Notes: generated by a model from the letters alone, not told the origin. A stretch of 64,000 nucleotides of DNA from Dysgonomonas mossii DSM 22836 (GCF_000213575.1 NZ_GL892007.1:248001-312000), one strand, 5' to 3'; positions 50,986-61,389 are shown, numbered from the stretch's first letter. Made by a program: numbers and translations.

Positions 50986-51011
50986 AAACCTCAAGGCAGT
51001 TCTTGAGGTTT
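50986..51011 (-). terminator. Terminator of HTCS3
   Basis: On the minus strand AAACCTCAAG, a 6-nt loop, CTTGAGGTTT and a T-run form a textbook terminator ten bases after the HTCS3 stop. It stands back-to-back with the terminator of the plus-strand cluster at 50788-50817. Confidence 0.85.
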
Positions 51012-51020
51012 ATATTAATT

Positions 51021-54000
51021 CTATTTTTCAGCATCATCTTCATCCTGAGATTTCATTATATACTCAGTAGGAGAAATGCCATAGAGTTTCTTAAACATTG
51101 TGGAAAAATAAGATTGATTTGTGAACCCGACAGAATATGCAACTAAGGACACATCCATCTTTTTTTCTCTGAGTAGATTAGCAGCTTGCTTGAGTCGAAT
51201 ATTCTTAATAAAGTCTACGGGTGCTATACCGGTCATATCTTTCATCCGCCGATGTAGCTGCGATCGGCTAAGACCAACTTGAGATGCCAGCATGTTTACA
51301 TTGAGCTCGGTATTGCTTATATTCTCATTTATCACTGTAACAACACGTTCCATTAAGATATCATCGCCTGATTTGAAATCAATAGGTTTTATTTTATCTT
51401 CTTGATCCTGAGCTCCAGAGAATTTCCCTTTAAGTAACCTCCGATTTAAAATTAGATTATTTATTGTGACGATCAATTCTTCTATATTAAATGGCTTCGA
51501 CAAATAGGCGTCTGCTCCCCGATCTAATCCCTGTATACGATCTTGATATTCGGCTTTCGATGTTAGAAGAATAATCGGTATGTGGCTTACATTATTATTG
51601 TTCTTTAGCCTTTTCAACAAATTTAAACCATCCATATTGGGCATCATTACGTCAGAAATAATTAAATCAGGCAGTCGATCTATCGCTACTTGTAATCCAT
51701 CAACTCCATCTACAGCCGTAATTACTTTAAATAACTCACCCAATTCTTGAGAAAGAAAATCTCTTATTTCTTCTTCATCATCGATAATTAGAATTTTATA
51801 ATTAGTTCTTCGCCTATACGTATCGGATTTTTCATTTGTAACATTTTCTATAAAGTTCCTCTGGCTCAACAACGGACGACTATCTGGTGCCTGATCTGAG
51901 ATTTCATCCTTTCTCAAATGCTGATTTCCTAAAGGTATGCGAATAGTAAAACAACTGCCTGCAATACCCTCCCTGTTTTTAGCTGTGATAGCACCATAAT
52001 GTAATAGCACCAGTGTCCGAGCAAGATTTAGTCCTATCCCCGACCCTACAGTAGTAAACGTTTCCTGATTTTGTCCTTGATAGAACCTATCAAATATTTT
52101 TTCTATCTTCCCTTCTTCTAAGCCTATCCCCGAATCAACGATTGATATCTCCATGTATTTCTGAAGTGGTCCCCAAACACTGTTGTCGACCCCTATAGCT
52201 AATGAGACAGCTATTTCGCCACCGTCAGGAGTATATTTGAACGCATTTGATAATATATTCATCAATATTTTGTCGAAGTTATTCTGGTCAATCCACACTT
52301 CTAAGTTGTCATCTTGGTGTTGGAAAGTAAACTGAATATTTCTTTTTACCGATTGGTATTCAAACACATTAAACAACTCCTTAATAAAACCAACCATATC
52401 AGTCTTACTGAACCTCAACTTCATTTGTCCTTTATCCAGTTTTCTGATATCGAGCAATTGATTAACTAGTCCCAATATCCTATTTGCATTCCGATGCATA
52501 TTTTGCAAAGTTTGCATGGTTTCTATATCGAAACTGCTTTTCAAAAGCTTTTCCATCGGACTTATTATCAAGGTCAGAGGAGATCTTATTTCATGAGATA
52601 TATTAATAAAAAACTGAAGCTTTGATTCATTTATCTGTTCATTTCTTTTCTTCCGAATAAGATTTACAATCAATACTCCAAAGATAAGAATGAGAAATAA
52701 GTAAAATGCATATGCCCATGTACTCTTATACCAGGGAGGTGATATAATGATAGAAAACTGCTTCGGCTGAGAAAAAGCACCAAATTTACCGGCCTTAACT
52801 TCTAATGTGTATTTTCCGGGATTAAGATGATTATATGTTACCTGATTAATTCCCGGTAGTGTTGAACTCCACTCGCTACTTAATTCTTTTAATCTATATT
52901 CGTAGTATATATTCTCCGGGTCAATGAAATCCATAGTCGAGAATTCGAAAGTGAAAGTGTTGTCTTCATACGAAAATTTAAACTCTTTCGCTGATAGTAT
53001 CTCCGAATCGATTATATGTTTCCCTCCTGATAATGTATTAATATTCACAGACTGATTATGGACATACAGATTAGTAGTCAATATCTCATGTTCATAACTG
53101 GGCGTAATAATATTTTCAGGATAAAAAGAAGTTATTCCATTATTCCCTCCCCAATAAATAATCCCATCAGCACCCTGAAAATAAACACCTCTATTATAAA
53201 TCTTGTCAAATAATCCATTCCCTATATAATAGTTTATTATTTTATTATCTTTTATTTTTATTTGATTAATACCCTGAAAGGTACTACACCAAATATTCCC
53301 CTCTTTGTCTTGAGCCAAGCCACAAATAACGTCACTCGACAGCCCATCTTTTACTGTGTAATTCTTTATATCCTGAGTAGCTCTATCTATAGAGAAAAGT
53401 CCATTATATGTTCCTAACCATATATTGCCATCGTTACTCTCCATAATAGACAAACATATCTGATTTGATAAAATACTATCATGCTTGATAGGAATAAAAC
53501 GATTTTGAGATGGGTCAAAACAACTCACCCCTTTATAATGGGCAAACCATATTAACCCTTTGGAATCACATAGGATAGAAGTAATCCAATCATTGCCAAG
53601 CCTACCCTTTTGCGGGTCCTCTTGCCGCATATTATACTGTTTGTGAACACCTGTTTGAGGATTATATTGAATAAATCCGGCTCCAAAAGTTGATATATAT
53701 AGTAAATTATCCCGACCTTCCCTTATTGTCTTCATATAGCCAGAATAAGGGATATTCAAGAAATTACATTTGCCTGTATTACGATCCAACTTAGCAAGCC
53801 CCTTACTATAAGAACCAATCCAAAGATTATTTTTTGAATCTTCCACTATAGATATTATATCATCAACATCAGTAAACTGTTTTACAACTTCTCCTTTATT
53901 ATTTAGTTTAAGAACTCCTACTCTATCTACAGTGCCCCAAATATAGCCTTCATGATCCTTACATATTGATGTTATTAGATTTCCTAATTGATTTTGACTA

Positions 54001-55028
54001 TTTATGATACTCCAAAAATTAAATTGAGTCGATTTATTAGGAATTACTAATAACCCTTTCATAAAACAGCCCAACCAAAGATTTTTATCACGATCCTCTA
54101 ATAGTGTATAGATCTTTGCAGTATTAATTGCTATACTATTTGTAGGATTTGTATATGTTAAAACTTTTCGGCTAACCTTATCGATATACTTCACTCCCTG
54201 CCCTTTAGTTGTAGTACTAATAAATACAGTTCCATTATGACTTAGCATCATATCGGTAATTCCATACCCAGGTTGTCCATCCCATTCTAAGGGTATAAAC
54301 TTTTGAATATTTCGCTCAAAATAACTCACTGATTTTGATGTACTCATTAGCAATCTATCGTTGTCATCTTCAAGCATACAAATGATAGAATTAGAAGGAA
54401 TATTCGGAGTCGTAAATTTCTTCGTTTTTTTTGTGACAGGATTCATTTGAATAAGCCCTTTGTCATTAATTCCAAACCAAATATATTTTTCTTTATCCTG
54501 ATAGACATATGCAATAAAATCGCCCGTCAAACGTGTAACCTCTACGAGAGGCTCTGCTGTCAGGTTATCTCTGTTGATAGAAAAGACTCCACTACCTGCT
54601 GTCGTCACCCACATCTGACCATCATGCAACTCTATTATATTGGAAACGTGAAGAGATAAATTTTCAGGGAAACTTATTGTTTTAAAAGAATTCTCTAAAG
54701 AATTATAACATTGAATTCCCTTGTTAGTACCGATCCATAGTATACCATCCTTATCGATTATCAATGTTTTAACATTATTGCTTAACAAAGAAGTACTATC
54801 CTCTTCTAGGTGCAAATACTGAGTATATTTTATTCCATCAAATTTATTTAATCCGTAATCAGTTGCAACCCATATATAACCATCAGAATCCTGAATTATT
54901 TTATTGATAAGATTTGAGGATAGTTCTGTCATTCTATAATCTTTCATAGTGAAAGGGCGATTGTGCTGCGCTGACAGTTTACTTAGGCAAAAGAATGACA
55001 ATATAGATAAAAGGTATACGTATTTCAT
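51021..55028 (-). CDS. Hybrid two-component system sensor/regulator (HTCS3)
   Basis: HTCS of 1335 residues, divergent from susC/susD. Signal peptide (1-20), Reg_prop propeller repeats (about 25-675; YIWVATDYGLNKFDG and similar) and a Y_Y_Y domain (about 690-765) form the periplasmic sensor. A transmembrane helix spans about 770-792. H812 lies in FFINISHEIRSPLTLI; the ATPase motifs (NAFKYTPDGG, VGSGIGLNL) are intact. The receiver has phospho-acceptor D1126 in IISDVMMPNMDG, and the AraC-type domain occupies about 1245-1325. It is the closer relative of HTCS1, with similar DNA-binding domains (QLHRRMKDMTGIAPVDFIKNIRLKQAA against QLHRKLKEITGITTSDFIRNVRLKQAA). Its position next to SusC makes it the main candidate reader of the TGCRACA repeats. 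Confidence 0.95.
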   Translation of the reverse strand: MKYVYLLSILSFFCLSKLSAQHNRPFTMKDYRMTELSSNLINKIIQDSDGYIWVATDYGLNKFDGIKYTQYLHLEEDSTSLLSNNVKTLIIDKDGILWIGTNKGIQCYNSLENSFKTISFPENLSLHVSNIIELHDGQMWVTTAGSGVFSINRDNLTAEPLVEVTRLTGDFIAYVYQDKEKYIWFGINDKGLIQMNPVTKKTKKFTTPNIPSNSIICMLEDDNDRLLMSTSKSVSYFERNIQKFIPLEWDGQPGYGITDMMLSHNGTVFISTTTKGQGVKYIDKVSRKVLTYTNPTNSIAINTAKIYTLLEDRDKNLWLGCFMKGLLVIPNKSTQFNFWSIINSQNQLGNLITSICKDHEGYIWGTVDRVGVLKLNNKGEVVKQFTDVDDIISIVEDSKNNLWIGSYSKGLAKLDRNTGKCNFLNIPYSGYMKTIREGRDNLLYISTFGAGFIQYNPQTGVHKQYNMRQEDPQKGRLGNDWITSILCDSKGLIWFAHYKGVSCFDPSQNRFIPIKHDSILSNQICLSIMESNDGNIWLGTYNGLFSIDRATQDIKNYTVKDGLSSDVICGLAQDKEGNIWCSTFQGINQIKIKDNKIINYYIGNGLFDKIYNRGVYFQGADGIIYWGGNNGITSFYPENIITPSYEHEILTTNLYVHNQSVNINTLSGGKHIIDSEILSAKEFKFSYEDNTFTFEFSTMDFIDPENIYYEYRLKELSSEWSSTLPGINQVTYNHLNPGKYTLEVKAGKFGAFSQPKQFSIIISPPWYKSTWAYAFYLFLILIFGVLIVNLIRKKRNEQINESKLQFFINISHEIRSPLTLIISPMEKLLKSSFDIETMQTLQNMHRNANRILGLVNQLLDIRKLDKGQMKLRFSKTDMVGFIKELFNVFEYQSVKRNIQFTFQHQDDNLEVWIDQNNFDKILMNILSNAFKYTPDGGEIAVSLAIGVDNSVWGPLQKYMEISIVDSGIGLEEGKIEKIFDRFYQGQNQETFTTVGSGIGLNLARTLVLLHYGAITAKNREGIAGSCFTIRIPLGNQHLRKDEISDQAPDSRPLLSQRNFIENVTNEKSDTYRRRTNYKILIIDDEEEIRDFLSQELGELFKVITAVDGVDGLQVAIDRLPDLIISDVMMPNMDGLNLLKRLKNNNNVSHIPIILLTSKAEYQDRIQGLDRGADAYLSKPFNIEELIVTINNLILNRRLLKGKFSGAQDQEDKIKPIDFKSGDDILMERVVTVINENISNTELNVNMLASQVGLSRSQLHRRMKDMTGIAPVDFIKNIRLKQAANLLREKKMDVSLVAYSVGFTNQSYFSTMFKKLYGISPTEYIMKSQDEDDAEK

Positions 55029-55048
55029 GGTTTAAGTTTAGATTGTAA

Positions 55049-55056
55049 CAAAGATA
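55049..55056 (-). promoter_or_regulatory. -7 box of the HTCS3 gene
   Basis: TATCTTTG on the minus strand matches TAnnTTTG and lies about 20 bp before the HTCS3 start, giving a very short leader. No direct repeat is found at the activator distance on this strand. Confidence 0.5.
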
Positions 55057-55225
55057 CTATTTATAAGAGAAACTTTCTTATCCATCATCAATAATACCAT
55101 TCCTTAACAATGAGCTCAACAAGTATAACCCAACACACAAACAAACCATCAACACAATATAAATCAAACAATTATATAACAAACTATTGCTTTTTCCAAC
55201 CCAGGTAATATTAAAGATTTTAGGA

Positions 55226-55333
55226 TGCGACAAAAACAAAACAATATGCGACAAAATAGATTTTGGTACAACAATTTTAAACAAATAGAAGATAGTTTCA
55301 TTAAACAATAATCCATGCTAGTTTCTAGATTTG
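55226..55333 (+). promoter_or_regulatory. Putative HTCS-responsive promoter of susC/susD
   Basis: TGCGACA (55226-55232), 14 nt, TGCGACA (55247-55253), then exactly 72 nt, then TAGATTTG (55326-55333), a perfect -7 box. The predicted start is near 55340, about 470 nt before the susC ATG. A second TAnnTTTG-like box (TATTTTTG, 55341-55348) lies close by but at a different distance. Confidence 0.75.
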
Positions 55334-55339
55334 TTTAAC

Positions 55340-55810
55340 GTATTTTTGCATAAGCGCCGGTATATATTGCATAAATATTATAGTGGAATCTGAACTGTGT
55401 TCAGAAGGATATAACGATTGGTGTATAGTTTTTATAACTATCGCTGAGTGATTCTTTTTGTTATAAAATATTTTATATTATGAAAAAGCTGCTAAAAATC
55501 AAATCTATTACAACTGAACTTTGGGAAAATTTAACCTAAAAAGATAATGGCTGAAAGCTGTTATTTTGAGAATCTAAATCGATAGTGTTTTATAAAAATT
55601 TCTTTTTTACTGATTAGCCTAAGTCTATGTAGAATTCCTATCAAATTCTAAAAGCTTCTGTAGAATAAAACAACAAGTGATGAAAAATACAAAACATTAA
55701 ATTATATATTTATGAAATAACATGTAACAAAAAAGAAATAACATCAAGCTTCTTATAAAGAAGATATTGCTAATAAAACAATTAAATTTTTAATACTTAA
55801 AATTGTTATA
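55340..55810 (+). other. Long 5' leader of susC
   Basis: About 470 nt of AT-rich sequence between the predicted transcription start and the susC ATG. It contains a perfect hairpin, CTGAAC (55390-55395)/GTTCAG (55399-55404), and a 19-codon open frame at 55480-55539 starting MKKLLKIK with no recognisable function. I see no known riboswitch. Leaders of the other four promoters of this type are only 46-131 nt, so this one is unusual. Confidence 0.45.
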
Positions 55811-58800
55811 ATGAAAAATACATTTTTATATAAACCTACTTCTCTAACCAAGAGTAAGTCGTTTTTAGTCATATTACTATTAGGTATTTTATATAGTTTA
55901 CCGACTTTAGCACAGCAAAAAGGTAGAACAATAAATGGTAAAGTTTTAGATGAAACACAGGAAGCACTCATTGGAGTTTCTATTGTACAAAAGAATACAA
56001 CGAATGCAACTGTAACAAATACAGATGGAGAATTTAATATTGAACTTACCTCAGGAGAGCAAGTCCTCATAGTCTCATACATCGGAATGGAAACACAACA
56101 AATTGATGTTTCGAACAAAAATAATATCCAAATTATTTTAAAAGAAAATAACAAGAGATTAGACGAAGTTGTGGTTATTGGTTATGGTGTGCAAAAGAAA
56201 CGAGACCTTACAGGGGCTATATCTCAAGTGAAAGCCGAAGACTTGATTGCAACAGCACCAACAACCATACAAGAAGCGCTGCGTGGAAAAGTAGCAGGGA
56301 TGATGGTTGCGGGAGCAGATCTTAATGCCGACCCAATGATTCGTATACGAGGAAATCGCTCAATTGAAGCGACCAATGATCCGTTATTCGTTATTGACGG
56401 AATACCATCGGCCAGTGGTGTAAGCGTAATCAACCCATCGGATGTTGCTTCGATCGAAGTTTTAAAAGATGCATCAGCAACAGCAATATATGGATCTCGT
56501 GGAGCAAATGGAGTTATACTTGTAACGACCAAGAAGGGGGAAGAAGGAAAAGTTAATGTAGAATATAATGGTTATGTTACTATTGGTAAAATAGATAATA
56601 TGAGGAAAGTGCGAAATGCAGCGGAATATATAGAATATCTACGTGAAGCCGATCGTAAATATATCTATGATGGACAAGGAGGATATACCTTAGATCCTAC
56701 TTCGGCATACCCGTCCATGACTCCAAATTGGGAATATGATCAAAAAATGGAATATATTACGCGTGATCAATCCGGATATGTCCTTGAGTCTGTACGCAAA
56801 GCATGGGAAAGTGGGACATATAATCCATCTATGCTTCGCGGATTCAACTGGCAAATGGCAGGATACAGAGATGAGGCAATATCACAAAATCATAACATAA
56901 GCATACGTGGTGGAAGTAAGGATACCAAAATCTTCCTATCCGGGTCGTTTATGGATAATCAAGGAATTACCCCACGATCTTTTCGAACAAGATATACCTT
57001 ACGTATGAACGTAGACCAAAAACTTGGTAAACATATAAATATGGGAGCCACTACAAACTTCGCTTATTGGGAATATTTCAATGGTACTGGAGTTGGAGGA
57101 AACTGGAACCCATTAGGGACTCCTTATTATACTCCGGGCGGTAGTGGTGATTACGGTAATGGAGGTGATGTTACAAAAAATGGAGATCCTGCTCTAGGGT
57201 TAGTTCCACATCCAACAGGAGAAGGTATGCTATGGAATCCTTTCTATGACTTTACTGGAAATCAAGGAAAAACCAAAAGAAATCAGATTGATGCAACCCT
57301 ATATGCTCAAATAACATTAGACAATGGATTATCATACCGAGCTAATTTCGGAACAAATTATTATAGTGGACAAGAGCAAGCTTTTTACGCTTCTGCCTCT
57401 ACGCAACAAGGTTTTGGTCATGCCAGAGCCAATCAAAATCTGGAGTTTAAAAGAAGTTGGACCTTTGAGAACATACTTAGCTATAACAAAACGTTTGGGC
57501 AACATAGCATTAATTTAACAGGAGTACAATCTGTTGAGAAATCAATTGATGAACCTGTTACGGCAAGCGGTGTGGGTCTACCAATTGAGTCTCAATGGTA
57601 CTACAATCTAGGAACAGCAAGTACACAATCTGCTACAAGTGGTTACACGCAATGGTCAATGATGTCATGGATGGGTCGTGCTATCTATGGGTTCAAAGAT
57701 AATCGTTATATGTTAACAGCCTCTATCCGTAGTGATGGTTCTTCTCGTCTAGCTGAAGGTCATAAATGGGTTGCATTCCCATCTGCATCTTTTGCATGGC
57801 GCATTTCCGATGAAGCGTTTATAAAAAATAATATACCAGTAGTTTCTAACTTGAAGCTTCGTTTAGGTTATGGAAAGACAGGAAACTCTGCTGTTAATCC
57901 ATACCAAACGATAGGACAGATTTCTAGTAGCCGCTACACATGGGGAGAGATCGGCGCTATAGGTTATGCACCTAATTCACTATCTAATCCACTATTAACA
58001 TGGGAGACCACAGGACAATACAACCTCGGAGTTGATTTTGGAATATTAAGAGGGCGTATCTCCGGTTCCGTTGATGTTTACAAGCAAAGGACAAAAGATC
58101 TGTTAATGTTCCGTGCATTACCTGAAGTATCGGGATTTGGTCAAATTCTTTCAAACATCGGAGAAACAGAAAATCAAGGGATTGAAGTAGCCATATCCAC
58201 GGTAAACTTTGAAACAAAAGACTTCAAATGGAATACTTCTTTACAGTTTTCGATGAATAAAGAAAAAATTGTAAAATTAGCATCGGGCCTAGAAAAAGAT
58301 GTAGCAAATATGTGGTTCGTAGGACACCCCGTTGATACATATTACGATTATGTAAATACTAAAAACGTTTGGGGATACTCAAAAGAGGACATGGAAGAAA
58401 TGGCAAAATTCAATGCAAACGGACACTCTTACAAACCCGGTGATTTACGTTTTGTTGACCTAGATGGAAACTATAAAATCGATGAAAAAGACCGTGATTT
58501 CCGCGGACAAAAAATGCCAAAATGGAATCTTGGTATGGGGAATAATTTCTATTATAAGAATTTCGACCTTTATATATTTATGTATGGAATGTTTGGGCAT
58601 ACAATTTATAGCGATCCCGGAGTAGGACACGATGGTCGTATGAACACACGGGTTGTAAACTATTGGACACCTGAAAATACGCAGAGCAGATTCAGAAAAC
58701 CTACAAAAGGAGATGCTGACCAACCACATAGAGAAGCATATTGGTATAACAAGGGGGACTTTGTGCGGATATCGGATATTACATTAGGGTATACTTTACC

Positions 58801-59002
58801 GGCCAGTCTTACAAGAATTGTTGGTGTTGAAAAAGCTAGATTTTACGCACAATTACAGAATCCGTTCACTTTTACAAGTTATCCAAACAACGACCCTGAA
58901 GGTTCGGTTAAAGCTACAAGAGACTATGCTCGCAAACACGAATCTTATAGTGAACCTACAACCCTAAGAAATTATATGTTTGGCGTAAATTTAACATTTT
59001 AA
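55811..59002 (+). CDS. SusC-like TonB-dependent outer-membrane transporter
   Basis: Outer-membrane importer of 1063 residues, energised by TonB. A signal peptide (about 1-35, ending TLAQQ) is followed by a carboxypeptidase-like domain (about 40-115; GKVLDETQEALIGVSIVQKN), the TonB box region DEVVVIGYG, a plug domain (VPTTIQEAL-type start, FVIDGIPS, ASATAIYGSRGANGVI) and a 22-strand barrel ending in NLTF. The signature SusC motif IRGNRSIEATNDPLFVIDG is present. With SusD it should take up xylo- or arabinoxylo-oligosaccharides. It carries the HTCS-type promoter 55226-55333. It is the only SusC/SusD pair in the window, so all enzymes here presumably depend on it or on pairs elsewhere. Confidence 0.96.
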   Translation: MKNTFLYKPTSLTKSKSFLVILLLGILYSLPTLAQQKGRTINGKVLDETQEALIGVSIVQKNTTNATVTNTDGEFNIELTSGEQVLIVSYIGMETQQIDVSNKNNIQIILKENNKRLDEVVVIGYGVQKKRDLTGAISQVKAEDLIATAPTTIQEALRGKVAGMMVAGADLNADPMIRIRGNRSIEATNDPLFVIDGIPSASGVSVINPSDVASIEVLKDASATAIYGSRGANGVILVTTKKGEEGKVNVEYNGYVTIGKIDNMRKVRNAAEYIEYLREADRKYIYDGQGGYTLDPTSAYPSMTPNWEYDQKMEYITRDQSGYVLESVRKAWESGTYNPSMLRGFNWQMAGYRDEAISQNHNISIRGGSKDTKIFLSGSFMDNQGITPRSFRTRYTLRMNVDQKLGKHINMGATTNFAYWEYFNGTGVGGNWNPLGTPYYTPGGSGDYGNGGDVTKNGDPALGLVPHPTGEGMLWNPFYDFTGNQGKTKRNQIDATLYAQITLDNGLSYRANFGTNYYSGQEQAFYASASTQQGFGHARANQNLEFKRSWTFENILSYNKTFGQHSINLTGVQSVEKSIDEPVTASGVGLPIESQWYYNLGTASTQSATSGYTQWSMMSWMGRAIYGFKDNRYMLTASIRSDGSSRLAEGHKWVAFPSASFAWRISDEAFIKNNIPVVSNLKLRLGYGKTGNSAVNPYQTIGQISSSRYTWGEIGAIGYAPNSLSNPLLTWETTGQYNLGVDFGILRGRISGSVDVYKQRTKDLLMFRALPEVSGFGQILSNIGETENQGIEVAISTVNFETKDFKWNTSLQFSMNKEKIVKLASGLEKDVANMWFVGHPVDTYYDYVNTKNVWGYSKEDMEEMAKFNANGHSYKPGDLRFVDLDGNYKIDEKDRDFRGQKMPKWNLGMGNNFYYKNFDLYIFMYGMFGHTIYSDPGVGHDGRMNTRVVNYWTPENTQSRFRKPTKGDADQPHREAYWYNKGDFVRISDITLGYTLPASLTRIVGVEKARFYAQLQNPFTFTSYPNNDPEGSVKATRDYARKHESYSEPTTLRNYMFGVNLTF

Positions 59003-59021
59003 CAATTAAATAATAAGAAAC

Positions 59022-61097
59022 ATGAAATCCTTAAAATATATAATTACAATTGGAATATTCGGATGTATTATGGCATCCTGCTCAGATTTTTTGGAAGAAA
59101 AAGGATATAATACGAATTATACCTACTACAATTCCAACGAAGGGCTTAATGCGTTGGTTGTATCAGCTTACCAAAACGGACGAGGAATGTTTTCAACATC
59201 GAATACTCCATCAGGAATAATCTTTCAGGAGATAGGTACAGATATGTACACAATAGGAGGAGATGGAGGTACGGATTTTGCTTTATATACATCGGCAATG
59301 AATCCCTCGAATGAGACATTTTCTGCCTTTTGGACAGATTGCTACAATGGCGTAGCTAGAGCTAATCTAGGGTTAAAGCACATAGAATCAAATACAACTA
59401 TGGCCGCCGATATCAAGAGCATAAGAAAAGGTGAGTTGTTGTTCTTGCGTGCCTATTATTACTACGTACTGGCTATACACTATGGTGATTGTCCGTTAGT
59501 ACTAGAGCCTGTTGATGCACCAAAGCTCAATTTTGTACGTTCGCCTCAAAAAGAAATTTGGGCACAAATCATAAATGATGCTACAGAAGCATGGAATTTA
59601 CTTCCGTGGGCTGATGCACAAGGTAAAGTAACAGGTGATTATGGTCGCGTGGGTAAAGGTGCTGCAGGACATTTACTAACTAAATCGCATATGTTCCGTT
59701 ATTGTCAAAAATATACACAAAGTCAGTCTGACCCTAAAATGAATGAAGATCGTGGTGCAACTGCAGACGATTTAGATTTGGCGATAAAATATGCAAGTGC
59801 AGTTTGTAATTTTGGTACAGGTGCAGGAAGTGGTAGTAATCATACTCTTAGCCCCGACTATGCTGACTTATGGAGATTTAACCCTAAAACAGGAGGTCCT
59901 ACTCCAGGTGATTATGCTGGTCCTGAGATTCTTTTTAGCATACAGTTCTCAACCAACCATTTTTATAATAACCAAACTCCAGACAAAGTTAATGATGGTG
60001 GTAACTGGCTGCATATGATGTTTACTACACAGGCTGACGGTATGCCTATGGTTACAGAAAATGGAAAAGGAACAGAAAGTGTAAGTAGAGGTACTAGTAT
60101 GGGAATAGGGCGTGATTTAATTACAGGTCGCGGATGGAGACGTACATCTCCAACTCCTTTCTTGTATGCCGATAACGGACTCTACGGGCCACAATATTAT
60201 GCAAGTTCTAAACAAGGTAAACTAATAGACTCTCGTCTTTATAAGTCTCATGTATGGGTATATTATGCCAACCAGACACCTTCGGCTGATGTGAGTTGGA
60301 AATCTTTCACGAATGCCGCAGGAACCTTTGATCCGACGTCGATAGGTAAAACTGAAGGGTCACCTCGTTATGCGGTAGGCGATACAGCAATCGTATTTTC
60401 TGTAGAGAATCTGGATAAACGTTTCCAGAGTGGAACTCGTTCTGAGAAGCTTGCTTTAGCACGTTCTATGGAACCTTACTGGTATATACCAATGCAATCT
60501 ATTACAAAAACCGAGATTGGAAATAGAGGTATCAGAGACGGAATAACAAATACCTTCCCTACCCTAATAAAATATTTAGATAGTCGTCGAGCATCAACCA
60601 ACGACCAAGCAGGGTTTAGAGATTATTTCTGCTACCGCTTAGGAGAAACATATATCTTATTAGCTGAAGCTTTGGCTATGAAAGGTGATTATGCAAATTC
60701 GGCCGCAGCTCTAAATATTGTCCGCGAACGCGCTGCATGGAAAGAAGGAGAAAGCAAATATTCACATTATTGGAAATATGATGGAGGTAACTACGCTGAC
60801 AGAAAAAAATCGACAGTAGATGAAATGAAAGTTACAGCAGGCTTTATCAGTGCTATGACCGATGATGCAAGATTAGTATTCTTCCTTGACGAAAACGGTA
60901 AAGAGACAGAAGGTGAATTACATCGTTTTGAATATTTAGTAAGAAATGGAGCTGATTTCTTTGTCAAAATGCTCAAAGAGCGCAATTCTTTTGCTGCACC
61001 AAATGTTAAACCGTTCCACCGATTCAGACCTATACCTCAAAAACATTTAGACCGAGTAAGTCCAATGGATCCAAATGGACAGAATTACGGATATTAA
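59022..61097 (+). CDS. SusD-like surface glycan-binding lipoprotein
   Basis: Lipoprotein of 691 residues, longer than most SusD homologues, lidding the SusC barrel. The lipobox MASC gives a lipidated C20; the following SDFLEEK is acidic, as in surface-exported Bacteroidota lipoproteins. The helical TPR-like scaffold includes RKGELLFLRAYYYYVLAIHYGDCPLV, the hallmark of the family, and the C-terminal region EYLVRNGADFFVKML...FHRFRPIPQKHLDR ends with typical SusD residues. It is 19 bp after susC and is followed by a strong terminator. No SusE/SusF-like binding protein follows. Confidence 0.94.
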   Translation: MKSLKYIITIGIFGCIMASCSDFLEEKGYNTNYTYYNSNEGLNALVVSAYQNGRGMFSTSNTPSGIIFQEIGTDMYTIGGDGGTDFALYTSAMNPSNETFSAFWTDCYNGVARANLGLKHIESNTTMAADIKSIRKGELLFLRAYYYYVLAIHYGDCPLVLEPVDAPKLNFVRSPQKEIWAQIINDATEAWNLLPWADAQGKVTGDYGRVGKGAAGHLLTKSHMFRYCQKYTQSQSDPKMNEDRGATADDLDLAIKYASAVCNFGTGAGSGSNHTLSPDYADLWRFNPKTGGPTPGDYAGPEILFSIQFSTNHFYNNQTPDKVNDGGNWLHMMFTTQADGMPMVTENGKGTESVSRGTSMGIGRDLITGRGWRRTSPTPFLYADNGLYGPQYYASSKQGKLIDSRLYKSHVWVYYANQTPSADVSWKSFTNAAGTFDPTSIGKTEGSPRYAVGDTAIVFSVENLDKRFQSGTRSEKLALARSMEPYWYIPMQSITKTEIGNRGIRDGITNTFPTLIKYLDSRRASTNDQAGFRDYFCYRLGETYILLAEALAMKGDYANSAAALNIVRERAAWKEGESKYSHYWKYDGGNYADRKKSTVDEMKVTAGFISAMTDDARLVFFLDENGKETEGELHRFEYLVRNGADFFVKMLKERNSFAAPNVKPFHRFRPIPQKHLDRVSPMDPNGQNYGY

Positions 61098-61135
61098 AGA
61101 AATGTAATTATTCTTCAAGCATAACTTATTTTGGA

Positions 61136-61170
61136 AAAGCCCCGAATCTTATATAAGAATTCGGGGCTTT
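61136..61170 (+). terminator. Strong terminator after susD
   Basis: AAAGCCCCGAAT (61136-61147) pairs with ATTCGGGGCTTT (61159-61170); the loop itself contains the palindrome CTTATATAAG. A run CTTTTTT follows. It marks the right end of the xylan locus. Confidence 0.9.
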
Positions 61171-61341
61171 CTTTTTTGGGAAAAGAATTTGAAAAGCTCT
61201 CATAAAACGATTGTCCGTCCTTAGACTAGCAAAAACTCCTTAAATATTATTTTAATAAAAGACAGAAAATCATTAGAATCAAACATCTGATTTTAATAAC
61301 TTTCTAATTGAAAACAAGAAGAATAAACAGGGGAGATACCC

Positions 61342-61349
61342 TATTTTTG
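61342..61349 (+). promoter_or_regulatory. -7 box of the surface-antigen barrel gene
   Basis: TATTTTTG matches TAnnTTTG and predicts a start near 61356. This is after the first possible start (GTG at 61354) and so supports the ATG at 61390. Confidence 0.55.
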
Positions 61350-61389
61350 TATCGTGAATAAACCGAAAAATAAATCCCTAATAAATTTT

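Noticed and set aside
55078-55308. 76-codon hydrophobic open frame between HTCS3 and susC
   Set aside because: It covers the HTCS-type direct repeat and the regulatory region; hydrophobic bias follows from AT-richness.
55341-55348. TATTTTTG as the susC -7 box
   Set aside because: It matches TAnnTTTG, but TAGATTTG at 55326-55333 has exactly the 72-nt distance to the repeat found at the four other promoters, so it is the better candidate.
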